A stretch of DNA of 64,000 nucleotides from JAIQFL01 sp035501495 (GCA_035501495.1 DATJWB010000038.1:26475-90474); one strand, 5' to 3'; positions 42,398-52,275 are shown, counted from the first letter of the stretch. Notes: a model not told the origin generated them from the sequence alone. Numbers and translations are program-made.

Positions 42398-43564
42398 ATG
42401 CGAAAGATCACGCTCATCTATATCGATTCCGGCGGCGGCCACCGTGCCGCGGCAAACGCCTTGCGCGAAGTGATCCGGAAGGAGGAGCGGCCCTGGGATG
42501 TCGAGATGCTATCCATCCAGGATCTGCTGGACTCGATCGATTTCATTCGCAAGTCTACGGGTATTCCTTTCCAGGACATCTACAACATCATGCTGCGGCG
42601 CGGCTGGACGCTTGGATCGGCGCCCCTGATCCGGCTGATGCATCTGGTGATCCGTCTCTCTCACAGCTCGCAGGTCGAGGTCCTGGGGCGCCACTGGTCG
42701 CACGACCACCCCGACCTCGTGGTATCGCTGATCCCGCACTACAACCGCGCCCTCAAAGCCGCGCTCGAGCGCGCGTGGCCGGGCACGCCATTCGTTACGC
42801 TCCTCACCGATATCGCCGACTATCCGCCGCACTTCTGGATCGAGCGCCAGGACCAGTACGTCATCTGCGGATCGGAGCACGCCGCGGCTCAAGCGCTCGA
42901 ACTCGGGATTCCGCAAGATCGCGTGCTGCGGACTTCCGGCATGATCCTCAACCCGAAGTTCTACGAGCCGCTGCGTGTGGACCGCGACGCCGAAAGGAGG
43001 CGCCTTGGTCTGCGCGCCGACCTGCCGACCGGCCTGGTCCTGTTCGGCGGCGAAGGCTCAACTGAGATGGCGCGTATAGTGCGCGCGCTCAACCGCGCGA
43101 ACTCCGGAATCCAGTTGATCCTGCTTTGCGGCAAAAACCAGGCGGTGGCCGACGAACTGCGAGGCGTTGAAGCGCGAATTCCCATCTTCATCGAGGGTTT
43201 CACCCGTGAAGTTCCCTACTATATGGAGCTGGCCGACTTCTTCATCGGAAAGCCGGGACCGGGCAGTATCAGCGAAGCGCTGGCGAAGCGCTTGCCGGTG
43301 ATCGTTCACCGCAACGCCTGGACGATGGCCCACGAGCGGTACAATGCCGCCTGGGTGGAGGAGCAGGGGGTCGGCCTGGTGGTCCGCAGTTTCTCCGCGG
43401 AAATCGCCGAGGCGGTGCGAACGCTGCTTGCGCCCGAGAATTACGGGCGCTTCCGCCAAAGAGCGGCCGAGATGGGGAATTCGGCGGTATTCGAGATTCC
43501 CGATCTGCTGGAGGGGATCCTCTCGAAGACGCCGGGGCACGAGCGCCGGCGTCTCGCAAGCTGA
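42398..43564 (+). CDS. Glycosyltransferase, MGDG-synthase-like (GT28)
   Basis: The 388-residue protein begins ITLIYIDSGGGHRAAANAL, the glycine-rich acceptor-binding loop of MGDG synthases and MurG-like GT28 enzymes. The C-terminal domain has FGGEGSTEM and GKPGPGSISEALAKRLPVIV, which bind the nucleotide sugar. Such enzymes transfer galactose or glucose from UDP-sugar to diacylglycerol at the inner membrane, making glycolipids. Donor and product cannot be fixed from sequence. The start at 42398 matches family N-termini, although the GAGGAG directly before the ATG is too close for normal spacing. It is convergent with the PHP gene, seven bases apart. Confidence 0.85.
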   Translation: MRKITLIYIDSGGGHRAAANALREVIRKEERPWDVEMLSIQDLLDSIDFIRKSTGIPFQDIYNIMLRRGWTLGSAPLIRLMHLVIRLSHSSQVEVLGRHWSHDHPDLVVSLIPHYNRALKAALERAWPGTPFVTLLTDIADYPPHFWIERQDQYVICGSEHAAAQALELGIPQDRVLRTSGMILNPKFYEPLRVDRDAERRRLGLRADLPTGLVLFGGEGSTEMARIVRALNRANSGIQLILLCGKNQAVADELRGVEARIPIFIEGFTREVPYYMELADFFIGKPGPGSISEALAKRLPVIVHRNAWTMAHERYNAAWVEEQGVGLVVRSFSAEIAEAVRTLLAPENYGRFRQRAAEMGNSAVFEIPDLLEGILSKTPGHERRRLAS

Positions 43565-43571
43565 AGGGGAG

Positions 43572-44681
43572 TTACCGCAAGGCTTCCGCTTCCCGCGAAA
43601 GCAGGAAACGCAGCACCGACCGGACGCTGGGCGCGGCCGAAAACTGTACCAGCCCGGTTACCGGCCGGATGGTCCAGGGTATCCGTCCCTTCCAGACCAC
43701 CGACAGCGGCCGCGGATAGCCGGCTTCGTCGCGGTAGAAGATTCGGTCGGTCCACCGCTCGCGGCCGGGGTACTCGGGATAGGGCTTCAGGATGTCCCAG
43801 GTGGCTTCCAGGAGGCGGATTGGCATGGGCTCCCGGTACTGCGGAAGGAACAGGACGGAGCTATGCCCGCCGCGAATCTCATCCACGAACTCCGCGAAGG
43901 ACTGAACGTCCGTGAGGTTGATGCAGGCGGACGGCTCGGAGGCATGGCGGTCCCCGCCGGAGATCACCGGACGCGAACAGGAACCCGCCAAATCCAGGAC
44001 GGCGGCATTTTCCGCCCATCGTCGGGTGCCGTTCAGTTCGAACGCATGGAGCCACGGCAGGCACTCGCGCAAAACCCGATCGAGCGCCCGCCGATGGTCG
44101 GCCTCCACCACTCCTTCCTCCAGCCAAAACGGGTGGTTGAGGACGATCAGAACATCCGCGATTCCGGACAATTCACGCAACATCTCCGGCAACTTTTGTT
44201 CCTGGGGGGCAGCGGTGTAGGCGGACATCGCGGCCATCCAGTCTCGCGCGGAGTCGGCCGGAAGGTTGTGAATTCCGAGGTGCAGAATCGAGCGGTGGTA
44301 CGGCACGGTCCATTCCACCGAAAGCGGAACCTCGCGGGAATCCGCTGTGACTTGCAGCGCCATACCGGCTTGGATGCTGTCGTGATCCGTCAGGGACACG
44401 AGCGGCCGCAAGCCGTGCGCCTCGATCTGTTTCTGCTCGAGCCGCAGCGCCGATGCCGGAGTTAGTGGCGGCGTCCAATAGGCTCGGGCGAAATCCACGC
44501 CGCAGCGGGGACTCTCATAGTAGTCCACGATCTGCGCGACTCCGGGAACATAGCGCAGATACGTAGGCAGAAAGGACAGGCACTCTTCCGAGTACATGGT
44601 ATGGCCGTGCAGGCACACGCCCGTCTGGAATTGCCCGGGATTCTCCGATTCATCCCACAGGAACGATACCTTGCGATTCAC
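43572..44681 (-). CDS. PHP-domain metal-dependent hydrolase
   Basis: The 369-residue protein carries the PHP motifs in order: LHGHTMYSEE (motif I), SLTDHDS (motif II), VLNHPFW (motif III) and GGDRHAS (motif IV), which together bind two or three metal ions. PHP proteins hydrolyse phosphoesters, such as histidinol phosphate, nucleotides or oligoribonucleotides. The substrate is unknown here. The length is longer than the minimal PHP fold; the C-terminal about 130 residues have no recognised motif. A GGGAGGG lies six bases upstream of the ATG, so the start is well supported. Confidence 0.85.
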   Translation of the reverse strand: MNRKVSFLWDESENPGQFQTGVCLHGHTMYSEECLSFLPTYLRYVPGVAQIVDYYESPRCGVDFARAYWTPPLTPASALRLEQKQIEAHGLRPLVSLTDHDSIQAGMALQVTADSREVPLSVEWTVPYHRSILHLGIHNLPADSARDWMAAMSAYTAAPQEQKLPEMLRELSGIADVLIVLNHPFWLEEGVVEADHRRALDRVLRECLPWLHAFELNGTRRWAENAAVLDLAGSCSRPVISGGDRHASEPSACINLTDVQSFAEFVDEIRGGHSSVLFLPQYREPMPIRLLEATWDILKPYPEYPGRERWTDRIFYRDEAGYPRPLSVVWKGRIPWTIRPVTGLVQFSAAPSVRSVLRFLLSREAEALR

Positions 44682-44893
44682 TCGACCCTCCCTGGCGAAT
44701 CATCTTCTGCTTCCAGCTTCGAGGACGAGCGGTTACAATCCGGTCACAGCCCGGTAGTGTTTTCCGGAAACAAACTCGGCGAAAATGTTTGGAACACGGA
44801 GGATTGACCCGACTAAGATCGGTCCTTAGCAACTCCTTAACGCGACTGTAATCGAGCAGATCGCGGACGGTATGATGGAGGGGAATCTTCAGG

Positions 44894-45181
44894 GTGAGAG
44901 AGGAAAGGGTGCAACTGAATTCATGCCGGGAATGTCGAGTCATCCATGAAGAGCTCCAGGAAGCGTATGCCGCCGCCAGAGAGGGACTGTCGGGTCTGGC
45001 CGCCACTCCGAAGGAGCTCGCGGATTGGATACAACAACTGGACGATCGCGAGTGCGCCCGGATCAGGGAAACGTCGCGCTTCTGGAAGGTGTGGCATCGT
45101 TGGCGGCAACACAAAATCGCAACCGGGCATTGGGTATCGCCACTTCCCGGGGCGCCTGGCGGGATGGGAAGTCCGAACTGA
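44894..45181 (+). CDS. Small hypothetical protein with a CxxC pair
   Basis: The 95-residue protein from a GTG at 44894 starts with VQLNSCRECRVIHEELQEAY and is helical and charged throughout. A CxxC pair near the N-terminus could bind a metal, but no second pair is present. A GGAGGGG lies about 11 bases upstream. A later GTG at 44909 is possible. Similar short proteins beginning with a C-x-E-C-R helix are known from related genomes, as far as I recall; none has an assigned function. No operon partner is evident. Confidence 0.5.
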   Translation: MREERVQLNSCRECRVIHEELQEAYAAAREGLSGLAATPKELADWIQQLDDRECARIRETSRFWKVWHRWRQHKIATGHWVSPLPGAPGGMGSPN

Positions 45182-45425
45182 GCCACTCCGCTGGTAGCCT
45201 CCGGGGCGCCCGCAGTTCCTCTCCTCTGTTCTAAACTGGATCAACATCGAAATTTTCCAAAGGGCTTTAGCAGAGGGGTCTCGGGGCATTTCCATTGGCA
45301 GCGTCGCCGCCCCGTGGTTCCGGGCTCGAGGTGAGGGATAGCGCCTCGGGTCAGACATCCACCGCGCATTAGCGCCAGATCGCAGGTGGCCAGGTCGCCA
45401 GCCGCAACCTGATGGGGGGTCCGCC

Positions 45426-48400
45426 ATGCACTCTCGCACATTCCGATTCGTACTATCGATCGCGACACTTCTCTGGGGCACTCTCGCCCCTGCGCAAACG
45501 CTCACCACCGGCACCATTGTCGGGACTGTCACCGACTCTTCCGGAGCGGTAGTTCGCAACGCCTCCGTCACCCTCGATTCCACCACCACGGGCGACCGTC
45601 TGAGCACCGTCACCGGCGAGGACGGCCAATACCGCTTCCCGCTCCTGAAACCCGGCGAGTACAGCCTGTCCGCGCGCGCACCCGGCTTGCAATCCGGTAT
45701 CACGAAGATCGACCTCCTGCTGGGACAGCAGCAGGCCGTCAACATGGTCCTCGACGTGGAGCGTACCCAGCAAAGCGTCGAGGTCATGGCCACCGCAGCC
45801 TTGCTGCAAACCGAAAACGCCAACCAGGCTACCTCTTATGGCACCAAACAGGTCGCGGAGCTGCCGATCAATGGCGGCGACATCACCAATCTCGCCTTCT
45901 CCACTGCCGGACTGCGCCTCAACGTAGGCGGGGGCAACACCAATTTCAACGTGAACGGGTTGCCTTTCAGTTCCGCGCTCTTCACCATGAACGGCGCCGA
46001 CATCACCGAGCCTTACAACCTCAACAACAAATCGGGCGCCAGCAACAATACCCTTGGCGCCAACGATATCGCGGAAGCCGCGGTGATTCTGAATGCCTAC
46101 AGCGCGCAGTATGGCCGCATGGCCGGCGGCCAGGTCAACTTCATCACCAAATCCGGCGGCAATTCGTTCCACGGCAATCTTGCCGAGAGCTATAACGACG
46201 CCATCCTGAACGCGAACGACTTCTTCAACAATGCCACCAACACGCCCCGCGGGCGCTCCGTGGCGAACCAGTATGCCGCCGGTCTCGGGGGCCCCATCCG
46301 CAAGAACAAGACCGCCTTCTACGTCAATTCCGAAGGATTGCGCTACGCCCTCCCCTCCAACGGCGTCATCTCGGTGCCTTCGCCGCAACTCCAGCAGTAT
46401 GTCCTGAATCACATTCCGGCCTCGTCTGTCACGCTTTATCAGGACGCCTTCTCGCTTTACAACAACGCGCCCGGGATCAACCGGGCTGTTCCCGTCACCA
46501 CCGGCACCGGTCTGCTGCAGGACAGCACCGGGAATCTGGGCTGCGGCAAACAGAAGTTTCCGGGAACGTACGTCAGCGGCAGCAGCGGACCGCGCTTCGG
46601 GATCGATGTTCCCTGCGCCCTCGCCTTCGGCACGAACGCTTCAAGCGTGAACACCGAGAGCCTGAGTTCAGGGCGCGTCGATCACGCGATCACCGACAAA
46701 CAGCGGCTCTACGTTCGCGTCAGCTACGATTCGGGCGTTCAGGCCACCAGCACCAGCCCGCTCAACCCGGCCCTCAACCGCGTGAGCAACCAGCCGTGGG
46801 TCCTGCCGCAAATCAATCACACTTACGTCATCACGCCGCGTCTCGTGAATAATTTCGTCGCCAGCGGCAATTACTACTCCGCCGTTTTCGGCGCAGCCGA
46901 TTTCTCCAAGGCGCTGGCTCTCATGCCCGCGGCCTTCAGCTTTGCCGACGGAGGAGCCAACGGGGGCGGCATCGTGGCCGCCGGTTCCAATACCAGCCTG
47001 CCCACCGGCCGGCGCGGACAACAGCTTCAACTCATCGACGACCTCTCCTGGAACCTCGGCCGCCATACCCTGCAGGCGGGCGCCAATTATCGCGCCAACA
47101 AGGTCACGGACTCCAGCATCGCCAGCGGCTCGCAGATCGGCACCTACACCTTCAACGACCTCACCGACTTCGCCATCGGCATCGTCAACAGCACCAATAC
47201 CGGCAGCAAATTCACCCAATCGTTCCCGCTCCTGAACGCCGCCCACATCTCGTTTTACTCGCTGGACTTCTACGCGCAGGACGAATGGAACGTCCGCAAA
47301 GGCCTGAAGATCACGTATGGCGTGCGCTTCGAGCGCAACGGCAATCCCAACTGCAAGGAGAATTGCCTCTCGCGTTTCAACACCACCTTCCTGGGGCCGG
47401 GCTATCAGGCCGGCGCGAGTATTCCTTATAACGCCTCGATCGTTTCCGGCCTGCACAACACCTTCCAGAGCGTCGAGGCACTGGTCTCGGAGCCACGACT
47501 GGGAGTGGTCTTTTCGCCATTCGGCCAGGGCAAGACCGTCTTCCGCGGCGGCGTGGGAGTCTTCGCGAATACTTTCGCCGGAAACGTCTCTGCCAACATC
47601 TTCGGAAACTCACCGAACAAGTTCAGCCCGACAGTCAGCTTCGGCAACGTCGGATTAGCTGTCGACCCGAACAGTTCGCAGGCCGCCGCGGTCGCGTCAG
47701 CCCAGGTGTTCGAGAGCGGCTTCTCGCAGGGCTACACCCTCTCACAATTCCAGTCCGCGCTGGGCAAAGTTCCATTCGCCACCCCCACCTTCTTCGTGTA
47801 TCCTCCGAACTTCAAGAACATCAAGACGGTCGAATGGAGCTTCGAAATCGAGCATCCCCTGGCGGCGCACGACGTAATTACGGTCAATTATTCCGGCAAC
47901 CACGGGTACGACGAGCCATTCAACAACACCGATGCCAACGCCTACATCGGCACTGCCAGCCGCTACCCCAACGGTTTCGGCGGACTCCCTTCCGCGATAC
48001 CCGATCCGCGTTTTTCCACTGTCACTCAGGTCCTATCCTCCGCCTACTCTAACTACAACGGGCTGACCATTCAGGAACGCCACGCCTTCTATGGCGGTTT
48101 TCAGGGCCAGGTGTTCTACACCTGGAGCCACGCCCTGCAACTGGGCGCTCCGGCCAGCGGCACCACCGCGGTGGTTTATAACCCCTACAACCTGAACTTC
48201 GGGTACGGCGCTACCGCCTTCGACACGCGCCACAACCTCACGGCCGACCTGATCTGGAACTCGCCCAAGTTCGCCCGTAAGGCGGTAAACTGGCTCCTCG
48301 GCGGCTGGACGGTCGGCGGCAAGATCTACGCGTACAGCGGCCGCCCGTTTTCCGTGACCAACAGCCAGATCCCCGGTCTGCTCTCCGCGAGTTTCGGCGG

Positions 48401-48821
48401 CACGGTGCTCGCCGACCTGCTCGATTCCTCCCTTCTCGGTATTCACTGCACCGACGTGAACACGCGCTGCTTCACCTCCGCGCAGTTCGCGGCCTCGACT
48501 GCTTCCGCCGCCAATCCCCACCAGCAGACCGACTTCGGCAATATCCCGCCCAACAGCTTCCGCGGTCCCGGTTTCTTTAACGTCGCCGCACAGCTAACCA
48601 AGAAGGTCCCGGTCAGGGAGCACATGGCCTTCGAGTTTGGCGCCAGCGCGTTCAATCTCCTGAATCATCCGAGCTTCGCGGTTCCCAACGGAAGCGTGAC
48701 CTCGGGCTCGCTTGGACTGATCACCAGCACGGTGAGTTCACCCACCAGCATCTACGGTACGGGGCAGGGCGCGATCGTTTCCGGCCGTGTGCTCGTGGTA
48801 ATGGGTCGATTCAATTTCTAG
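45426..48821 (+). CDS. Oar-like TonB-dependent receptor with carboxypeptidase-regulatory domain
   Basis: The 1131-residue outer-membrane protein has a signal peptide (MHSRTFRFVLSIATLLWG), then a carboxypeptidase-regulatory-like beta-sandwich (about 27-110; GTIVGTVTDSSGAVV, LLKPGEYSLSA), a plug domain (about 115-240; AELPINGGD, FNVNGLPF) and a long barrel ending in VVMGRFNF, a terminal aromatic residue typical of barrel insertion. Such receptors take up large substrates (glycans, peptides, siderophores) with TonB energy or serve in adhesion. The ligand is unknown. A GGGGGGT precedes the ATG. A PD40-type gene would have followed with 10 bases between, but it is decayed. Confidence 0.92.
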   Translation: MHSRTFRFVLSIATLLWGTLAPAQTLTTGTIVGTVTDSSGAVVRNASVTLDSTTTGDRLSTVTGEDGQYRFPLLKPGEYSLSARAPGLQSGITKIDLLLGQQQAVNMVLDVERTQQSVEVMATAALLQTENANQATSYGTKQVAELPINGGDITNLAFSTAGLRLNVGGGNTNFNVNGLPFSSALFTMNGADITEPYNLNNKSGASNNTLGANDIAEAAVILNAYSAQYGRMAGGQVNFITKSGGNSFHGNLAESYNDAILNANDFFNNATNTPRGRSVANQYAAGLGGPIRKNKTAFYVNSEGLRYALPSNGVISVPSPQLQQYVLNHIPASSVTLYQDAFSLYNNAPGINRAVPVTTGTGLLQDSTGNLGCGKQKFPGTYVSGSSGPRFGIDVPCALAFGTNASSVNTESLSSGRVDHAITDKQRLYVRVSYDSGVQATSTSPLNPALNRVSNQPWVLPQINHTYVITPRLVNNFVASGNYYSAVFGAADFSKALALMPAAFSFADGGANGGGIVAAGSNTSLPTGRRGQQLQLIDDLSWNLGRHTLQAGANYRANKVTDSSIASGSQIGTYTFNDLTDFAIGIVNSTNTGSKFTQSFPLLNAAHISFYSLDFYAQDEWNVRKGLKITYGVRFERNGNPNCKENCLSRFNTTFLGPGYQAGASIPYNASIVSGLHNTFQSVEALVSEPRLGVVFSPFGQGKTVFRGGVGVFANTFAGNVSANIFGNSPNKFSPTVSFGNVGLAVDPNSSQAAAVASAQVFESGFSQGYTLSQFQSALGKVPFATPTFFVYPPNFKNIKTVEWSFEIEHPLAAHDVITVNYSGNHGYDEPFNNTDANAYIGTASRYPNGFGGLPSAIPDPRFSTVTQVLSSAYSNYNGLTIQERHAFYGGFQGQVFYTWSHALQLGAPASGTTAVVYNPYNLNFGYGATAFDTRHNLTADLIWNSPKFARKAVNWLLGGWTVGGKIYAYSGRPFSVTNSQIPGLLSASFGGTVLADLLDSSLLGIHCTDVNTRCFTSAQFAASTASAANPHQQTDFGNIPPNSFRGPGFFNVAAQLTKKVPVREHMAFEFGASAFNLLNHPSFAVPNGSVTSGSLGLITSTVSSPTSIYGTGQGAIVSGRVLVVMGRFNF

Positions 48822-48831
48822 GGAGGGCGTC

Positions 48832-49310
48832 ATGAGGCCCTGTTTGATTCTGCTGCTCGCGGCAGGCGCGAGGTGCTTGTAACCTTGACTCCCGGCGCCA
48901 ATTGCGAGCCAAGTTGGTTCGCCCGACTCGAAGACGCTGGGATTCGTGAGCAAGGGCAGCATTTGGGTGGTCGATACCAGCGTTGGGCGCAACCGAGAAG
49001 TGGCTCACCGATGGAGTCGCCGGACCCGGCGACCCGCGCGGCGCCGCCGATCACGTCCCCGCTGGCTACAGATCACGGCGACGCCGTCTCCGTGGATCGC
49101 TTCGAACCCAATCCTGCATGGTCGCCCGGCGGCATTCGGATCTCTTACACCGAGTGCTCGCGCAAATTCTTCCCGGGCAAACTCAATGTACTCGCCTTCG
49201 ACCAGTCGTCAGTCCATCCCGGGGGCGAACCCGGGCCGCTCTACGGCCCGCAATGATCTGGGAAGCGCAACGGGCGATCCACACATGTATCTGTCGTATC
49301 GCAGCGACGG
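48832..49310 (+). pseudogene. Frameshifted secreted PD40/TolB-like propeller gene
   Basis: A good ribosome-binding site (GGAGGG) and a signal-peptide start (MRPCLILLLAAGARC) are followed by a stop after 16 codons. Downstream, propeller motifs continue in changing frames: VTLTPGANCEPSW, then SPDSKTLGFVSKGSIWVVD one base later, then LTDGVAGPGDPR, then DRFEPNPAWSPGG. The SPDSK and WSPGG blades are characteristic of PD40/TolB repeats. At least three frame changes occur within 450 bases, so no intact product can form. By position it was probably co-transcribed with the TonB receptor. Confidence 0.75.
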
Positions 49311-49325
49311 CAAACGCCCGAAAAA

Positions 49326-49366
49326 GCGTCCCGAAGAGTCGGGACGCGGCAGGCAGGAGTGCCTGC
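49326..49366. repeat. REP-like double hairpin
   Basis: A perfect 9-bp stem (GCGTCCCGA with TCGGGACGC, loop AGAG, 49326-49347) is followed at once by a 7-bp stem (GCAGGCA with TGCCTGC, loop GGAG, 49349-49366). Two adjacent hairpins in an intergenic gap are typical of bacterial REP sequences. It lies 23 bases beyond the stop of the MR/MLE gene and lacks a T-run, so it is not a standard terminator. Confidence 0.65.
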
Positions 49367-49388
49367 GCCAGATCGTCGCGAGTGGAGC

Positions 49389-50699
49389 TCAATCAAAGAA
49401 GTGGCGATCCTCATCCGTGAGGCGCGCCTTGGCTGCCTCGACACGGAATGTCACGCCCAGCCCCGGCTTGTCCCAAACATCGATGAAGCCCTGCTTCATG
49501 ATCGGGTTCGGCAGTCCTTCCACGATGTCGTACCACCACTCCGGCTGGCCGACCGGATATTCGAACGCGATGTAGTTTTGCGGCAAAGCGGCGGCGAGGT
49601 GCACGTGCGCCGCGAGCCCGATCAGCCCGTCGAAAATCCCGTGCGGAGCGACCAGGATGCCGTGCAGATCGGCATATTCCGCAATCCATTTCAGCTCCGC
49701 CAGTCCCCCGACATCTTCCGGGTCGGGGCCGATCACATTAACGGCCTGCTTCTCGATGAGGTCCTTGAAATTCTCGCGGAGGTAAATCTGTTCACCGGTA
49801 TGAATCGGCAGCGAGGTGCTCTGGGTCAGGTCGCGAAAGACTTCCGCGTTGGGATACGGTGTATAGTCGCCGGTGATGATGTCTTCGATCCAGGCGATGT
49901 GGAGGGGCTCGAGCGCCCGTGCGAACGTGATGGCATCTTTCACCGTCCAACCCGGGCCGCAATCCAGGGCGAGACCGATATCCTTGCCGAGCACCTTCTT
50001 CATCGCCTCGACGCAGGCAATGATGTGTTCGAGACCCCGCTCGGTCAACAGACCGCGGTCCGAGTGCGGCGGTCCCGTACGGGGTTCGTCGTACCAGCCG
50101 TTGGTCGTGGCGCGCATCATCGCCGGATTGTGAAAGCCCACCGCCTGCTTGATCAGCGTGAAGCCCTCTTTGGCCTCTTTCATCTTCGCCATGTTCTCGG
50201 CGTAATCCTGAGGCGTCTGGCCGGTCATGGGGAAGCGCACGCCCCCGTTGTAGGCCCGGACGCGGTCCCGGATCTTGCCGCCCAGGAGCTTGTATACCGG
50301 CACTCCGGCAACCTGACCCGCGATGTCCCAAAGCGCGATCTCGATGGCGCTCACCGCCGAGCCCCACGGCTTGAAGGCGCCCATCCGGCGGATCTTCATC
50401 ATAATCCGGTCTACGTCGGTCGGGTCCTCGCCCAGCAGATAGTCTTTGTAGAAGAGCACCATCGGCTTCAGATACGGCTTCGCGGACTCGGCCTGGCCGT
50501 AACCGGAGACGCCCTGATCCGTCACGACGCGGACGGTTGGGTTTCGGCCGATGATCGCGCAGCGCAGGTCGGTGATCTTGATGCGTCCCGCGCGCACAAC
50601 CGGGTGCGGCGGGTTGCCGCTCTGCTGGGCCGCCAACGACGTGGCGGCTACAGCTCCGGAAAGCGATCCGAGAAATCCTCTTCGCGTCCAATTTGCCAC
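49389..50699 (-). CDS. Mandelate racemase / muconate lactonizing enzyme family protein, Tat-exported
   Basis: The protein has 436 residues from a GTG at 50699, six bases after AGGAGG. The N-terminus (TRRGFLGSLSGAVAATSLA) is a twin-arginine signal. The capping domain (WGSAVSAIEIALWDIAG) and the barrel with metal ligands in LALDCGPGW (Asp), IEDI (Glu) and TGEQIY (Glu) identify the enolase superfamily. These enzymes abstract a proton alpha to a carboxylate; many members dehydrate sugar acids. The substrate is not determined. It is divergent from the Tat-signal PLP enzyme, with 172 bases between. Confidence 0.88.
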   Translation of the reverse strand: MANWTRRGFLGSLSGAVAATSLAAQQSGNPPHPVVRAGRIKITDLRCAIIGRNPTVRVVTDQGVSGYGQAESAKPYLKPMVLFYKDYLLGEDPTDVDRIMMKIRRMGAFKPWGSAVSAIEIALWDIAGQVAGVPVYKLLGGKIRDRVRAYNGGVRFPMTGQTPQDYAENMAKMKEAKEGFTLIKQAVGFHNPAMMRATTNGWYDEPRTGPPHSDRGLLTERGLEHIIACVEAMKKVLGKDIGLALDCGPGWTVKDAITFARALEPLHIAWIEDIITGDYTPYPNAEVFRDLTQSTSLPIHTGEQIYLRENFKDLIEKQAVNVIGPDPEDVGGLAELKWIAEYADLHGILVAPHGIFDGLIGLAAHVHLAAALPQNYIAFEYPVGQPEWWYDIVEGLPNPIMKQGFIDVWDKPGLGVTFRVEAAKARLTDEDRHFFD

Positions 50700-50871
50700 G
50701 GATTCCTCCTGCAAACAGAAGTGTCCAAACGAGTCAGGATTTCCGCTGAATGACACGTTCGGATCGAATATCAGTCTACACCCCTGCCGGCCAATATCAG
50801 CTGCCGGCGCCCGATTGTGAAAGGCGCGCGAATGGACTAGGGTAATAGGAAATAGCCTGAAGGAGGTTTCC

Positions 50872-52110
50872 ATGAGTTCACGCCGCGGATTTCTGATGGC
50901 AGCGGCCGCCGGCGCTTTTGGCGCCGCCCGAGCCCGGGCCGCAAAGACAAATGGCACAGCTTTTCCCTACGAGGAATTCGAGGCGCGAATTGCGCGGCGC
51001 GACTTCCGCGACATCACCAAGGACGTATTGCCGACGCCTTCGATGGTTGTGGACCTCGACCTGTTCGAGCGCAACGTGAAGCACATGGCGGACCAGGCGA
51101 AGCTGACCGGGATTCAGGTGCGTCCGCACGTGAAGGTGCATAAAAGCGTGGACGTGGCTCGGAGGCAGATTGCCCAGGGAGCGATCGGCCTGACGTGCGC
51201 CACGGTTGCGGAGGCAGAGCTGTTTTCCGGAGCGGGAATCAAGGGCGTGCTCTGGACGAAGCAGCCGGCCAGCGTAAACAATATTCAGCGGGCGGTGACG
51301 CTCTCGAAAAAGGACCCGACGTTCATGTTCGTGGTGGACGACCCGCAGGTGCTGGATTGGGTGGAAGAGGCGGCCGCCGCCAGAAACGCCAGGCTGCGGA
51401 TTGCCGTATCGGTCTACGCCGGGATGGATCGCCAGGGCATCGAGAACGGGCGCCCGGCGATGGAGCTTGCTCAAAAAGCGGCCGCATCCAAGCGGGTACG
51501 ATTCGAAGGTTTCATGGCGTATTCGGGCGGCGCGGCGCATACCAAGACGTGGGCGGCGCGGAAGAAGCGTTCGAACGACGACCTGGCGGGCGTGCGCGAG
51601 ACCCTCGCCCTGGCTCGCCGGGCGGGATTGCCCGTGAATATCGTCAGCGGCGGCTCGACCGGCACGTACAACATGGATCACGAGCACGGTCTGACCGAAT
51701 TGGAAGCAGGGTCCTACGTGTTCATGGATACCGGGTACTTCGGGGTCGGCGGAAAGGACGACGACCGGGTGTACCAGGATTTCCAGGGGGCGTTGACCGT
51801 GCTGACCACGGTGGACAGCAAGCGGCATCCCCACCTTGTCACGACCGATTACGGCAACAAGGCGATCACGCGCCCGACAGACCAGGTGAAGGGCATGCCA
51901 TGGTTGCAGGTGGGAACGCAAGGAGCCGAGTACGGCGCGCTGCGGTGGACCGATGCGGACCGCGACGTGAAGCTCGGGGACCGGGTGGAGATCTACTGCA
52001 CCAACCTGGATATGAGCACCAACGCCTTCGACCGGTACTACGTCGCCAAAGGCGACCAGATTGTGGACGTTTGGCCGATCATGGGGCGGCTGGGACCGGC
52101 GCAACGATAA
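50872..52110 (+). CDS. PLP fold-III enzyme (D-threonine aldolase / D-serine dehydratase-like), Tat-exported
   Basis: The 412-residue protein begins with a twin-arginine signal (MSSRRGFLMAAAAGAFGAA). TPSMVVDLDLFERNVKHM and VRPHVKVHKS match the alanine-racemase-fold family; a lysine in the latter would bind PLP. IVSGGSTGTYN near residue 265 forms the phosphate-binding part. Members cleave D-threonine, dehydrate D-serine or act on other D-amino acids, often with a metal. A perfect GGAGGT lies five bases before the ATG. Its pairing with a sugar-acid-type enzyme is unusual; a common substrate cannot be inferred. Confidence 0.85.
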   Translation: MSSRRGFLMAAAAGAFGAARARAAKTNGTAFPYEEFEARIARRDFRDITKDVLPTPSMVVDLDLFERNVKHMADQAKLTGIQVRPHVKVHKSVDVARRQIAQGAIGLTCATVAEAELFSGAGIKGVLWTKQPASVNNIQRAVTLSKKDPTFMFVVDDPQVLDWVEEAAAARNARLRIAVSVYAGMDRQGIENGRPAMELAQKAAASKRVRFEGFMAYSGGAAHTKTWAARKKRSNDDLAGVRETLALARRAGLPVNIVSGGSTGTYNMDHEHGLTELEAGSYVFMDTGYFGVGGKDDDRVYQDFQGALTVLTTVDSKRHPHLVTTDYGNKAITRPTDQVKGMPWLQVGTQGAEYGALRWTDADRDVKLGDRVEIYCTNLDMSTNAFDRYYVAKGDQIVDVWPIMGRLGPAQR

Positions 52111-52275
52111 ATCCGAGTTCAGCGCCGCCTGAAACGCTATACAGTTCCCCGGAATCCCGCCGATAAGATGATTGAGTTGGTGCTCGCTGAGCGCCTCGGT
52201 GTTGTCCGGCGCATCCTGCCCTCGGGTAAGTTTTCCATCCGCGGTCCAACCCAGCCCACGCTCCTGAGAATGTAA

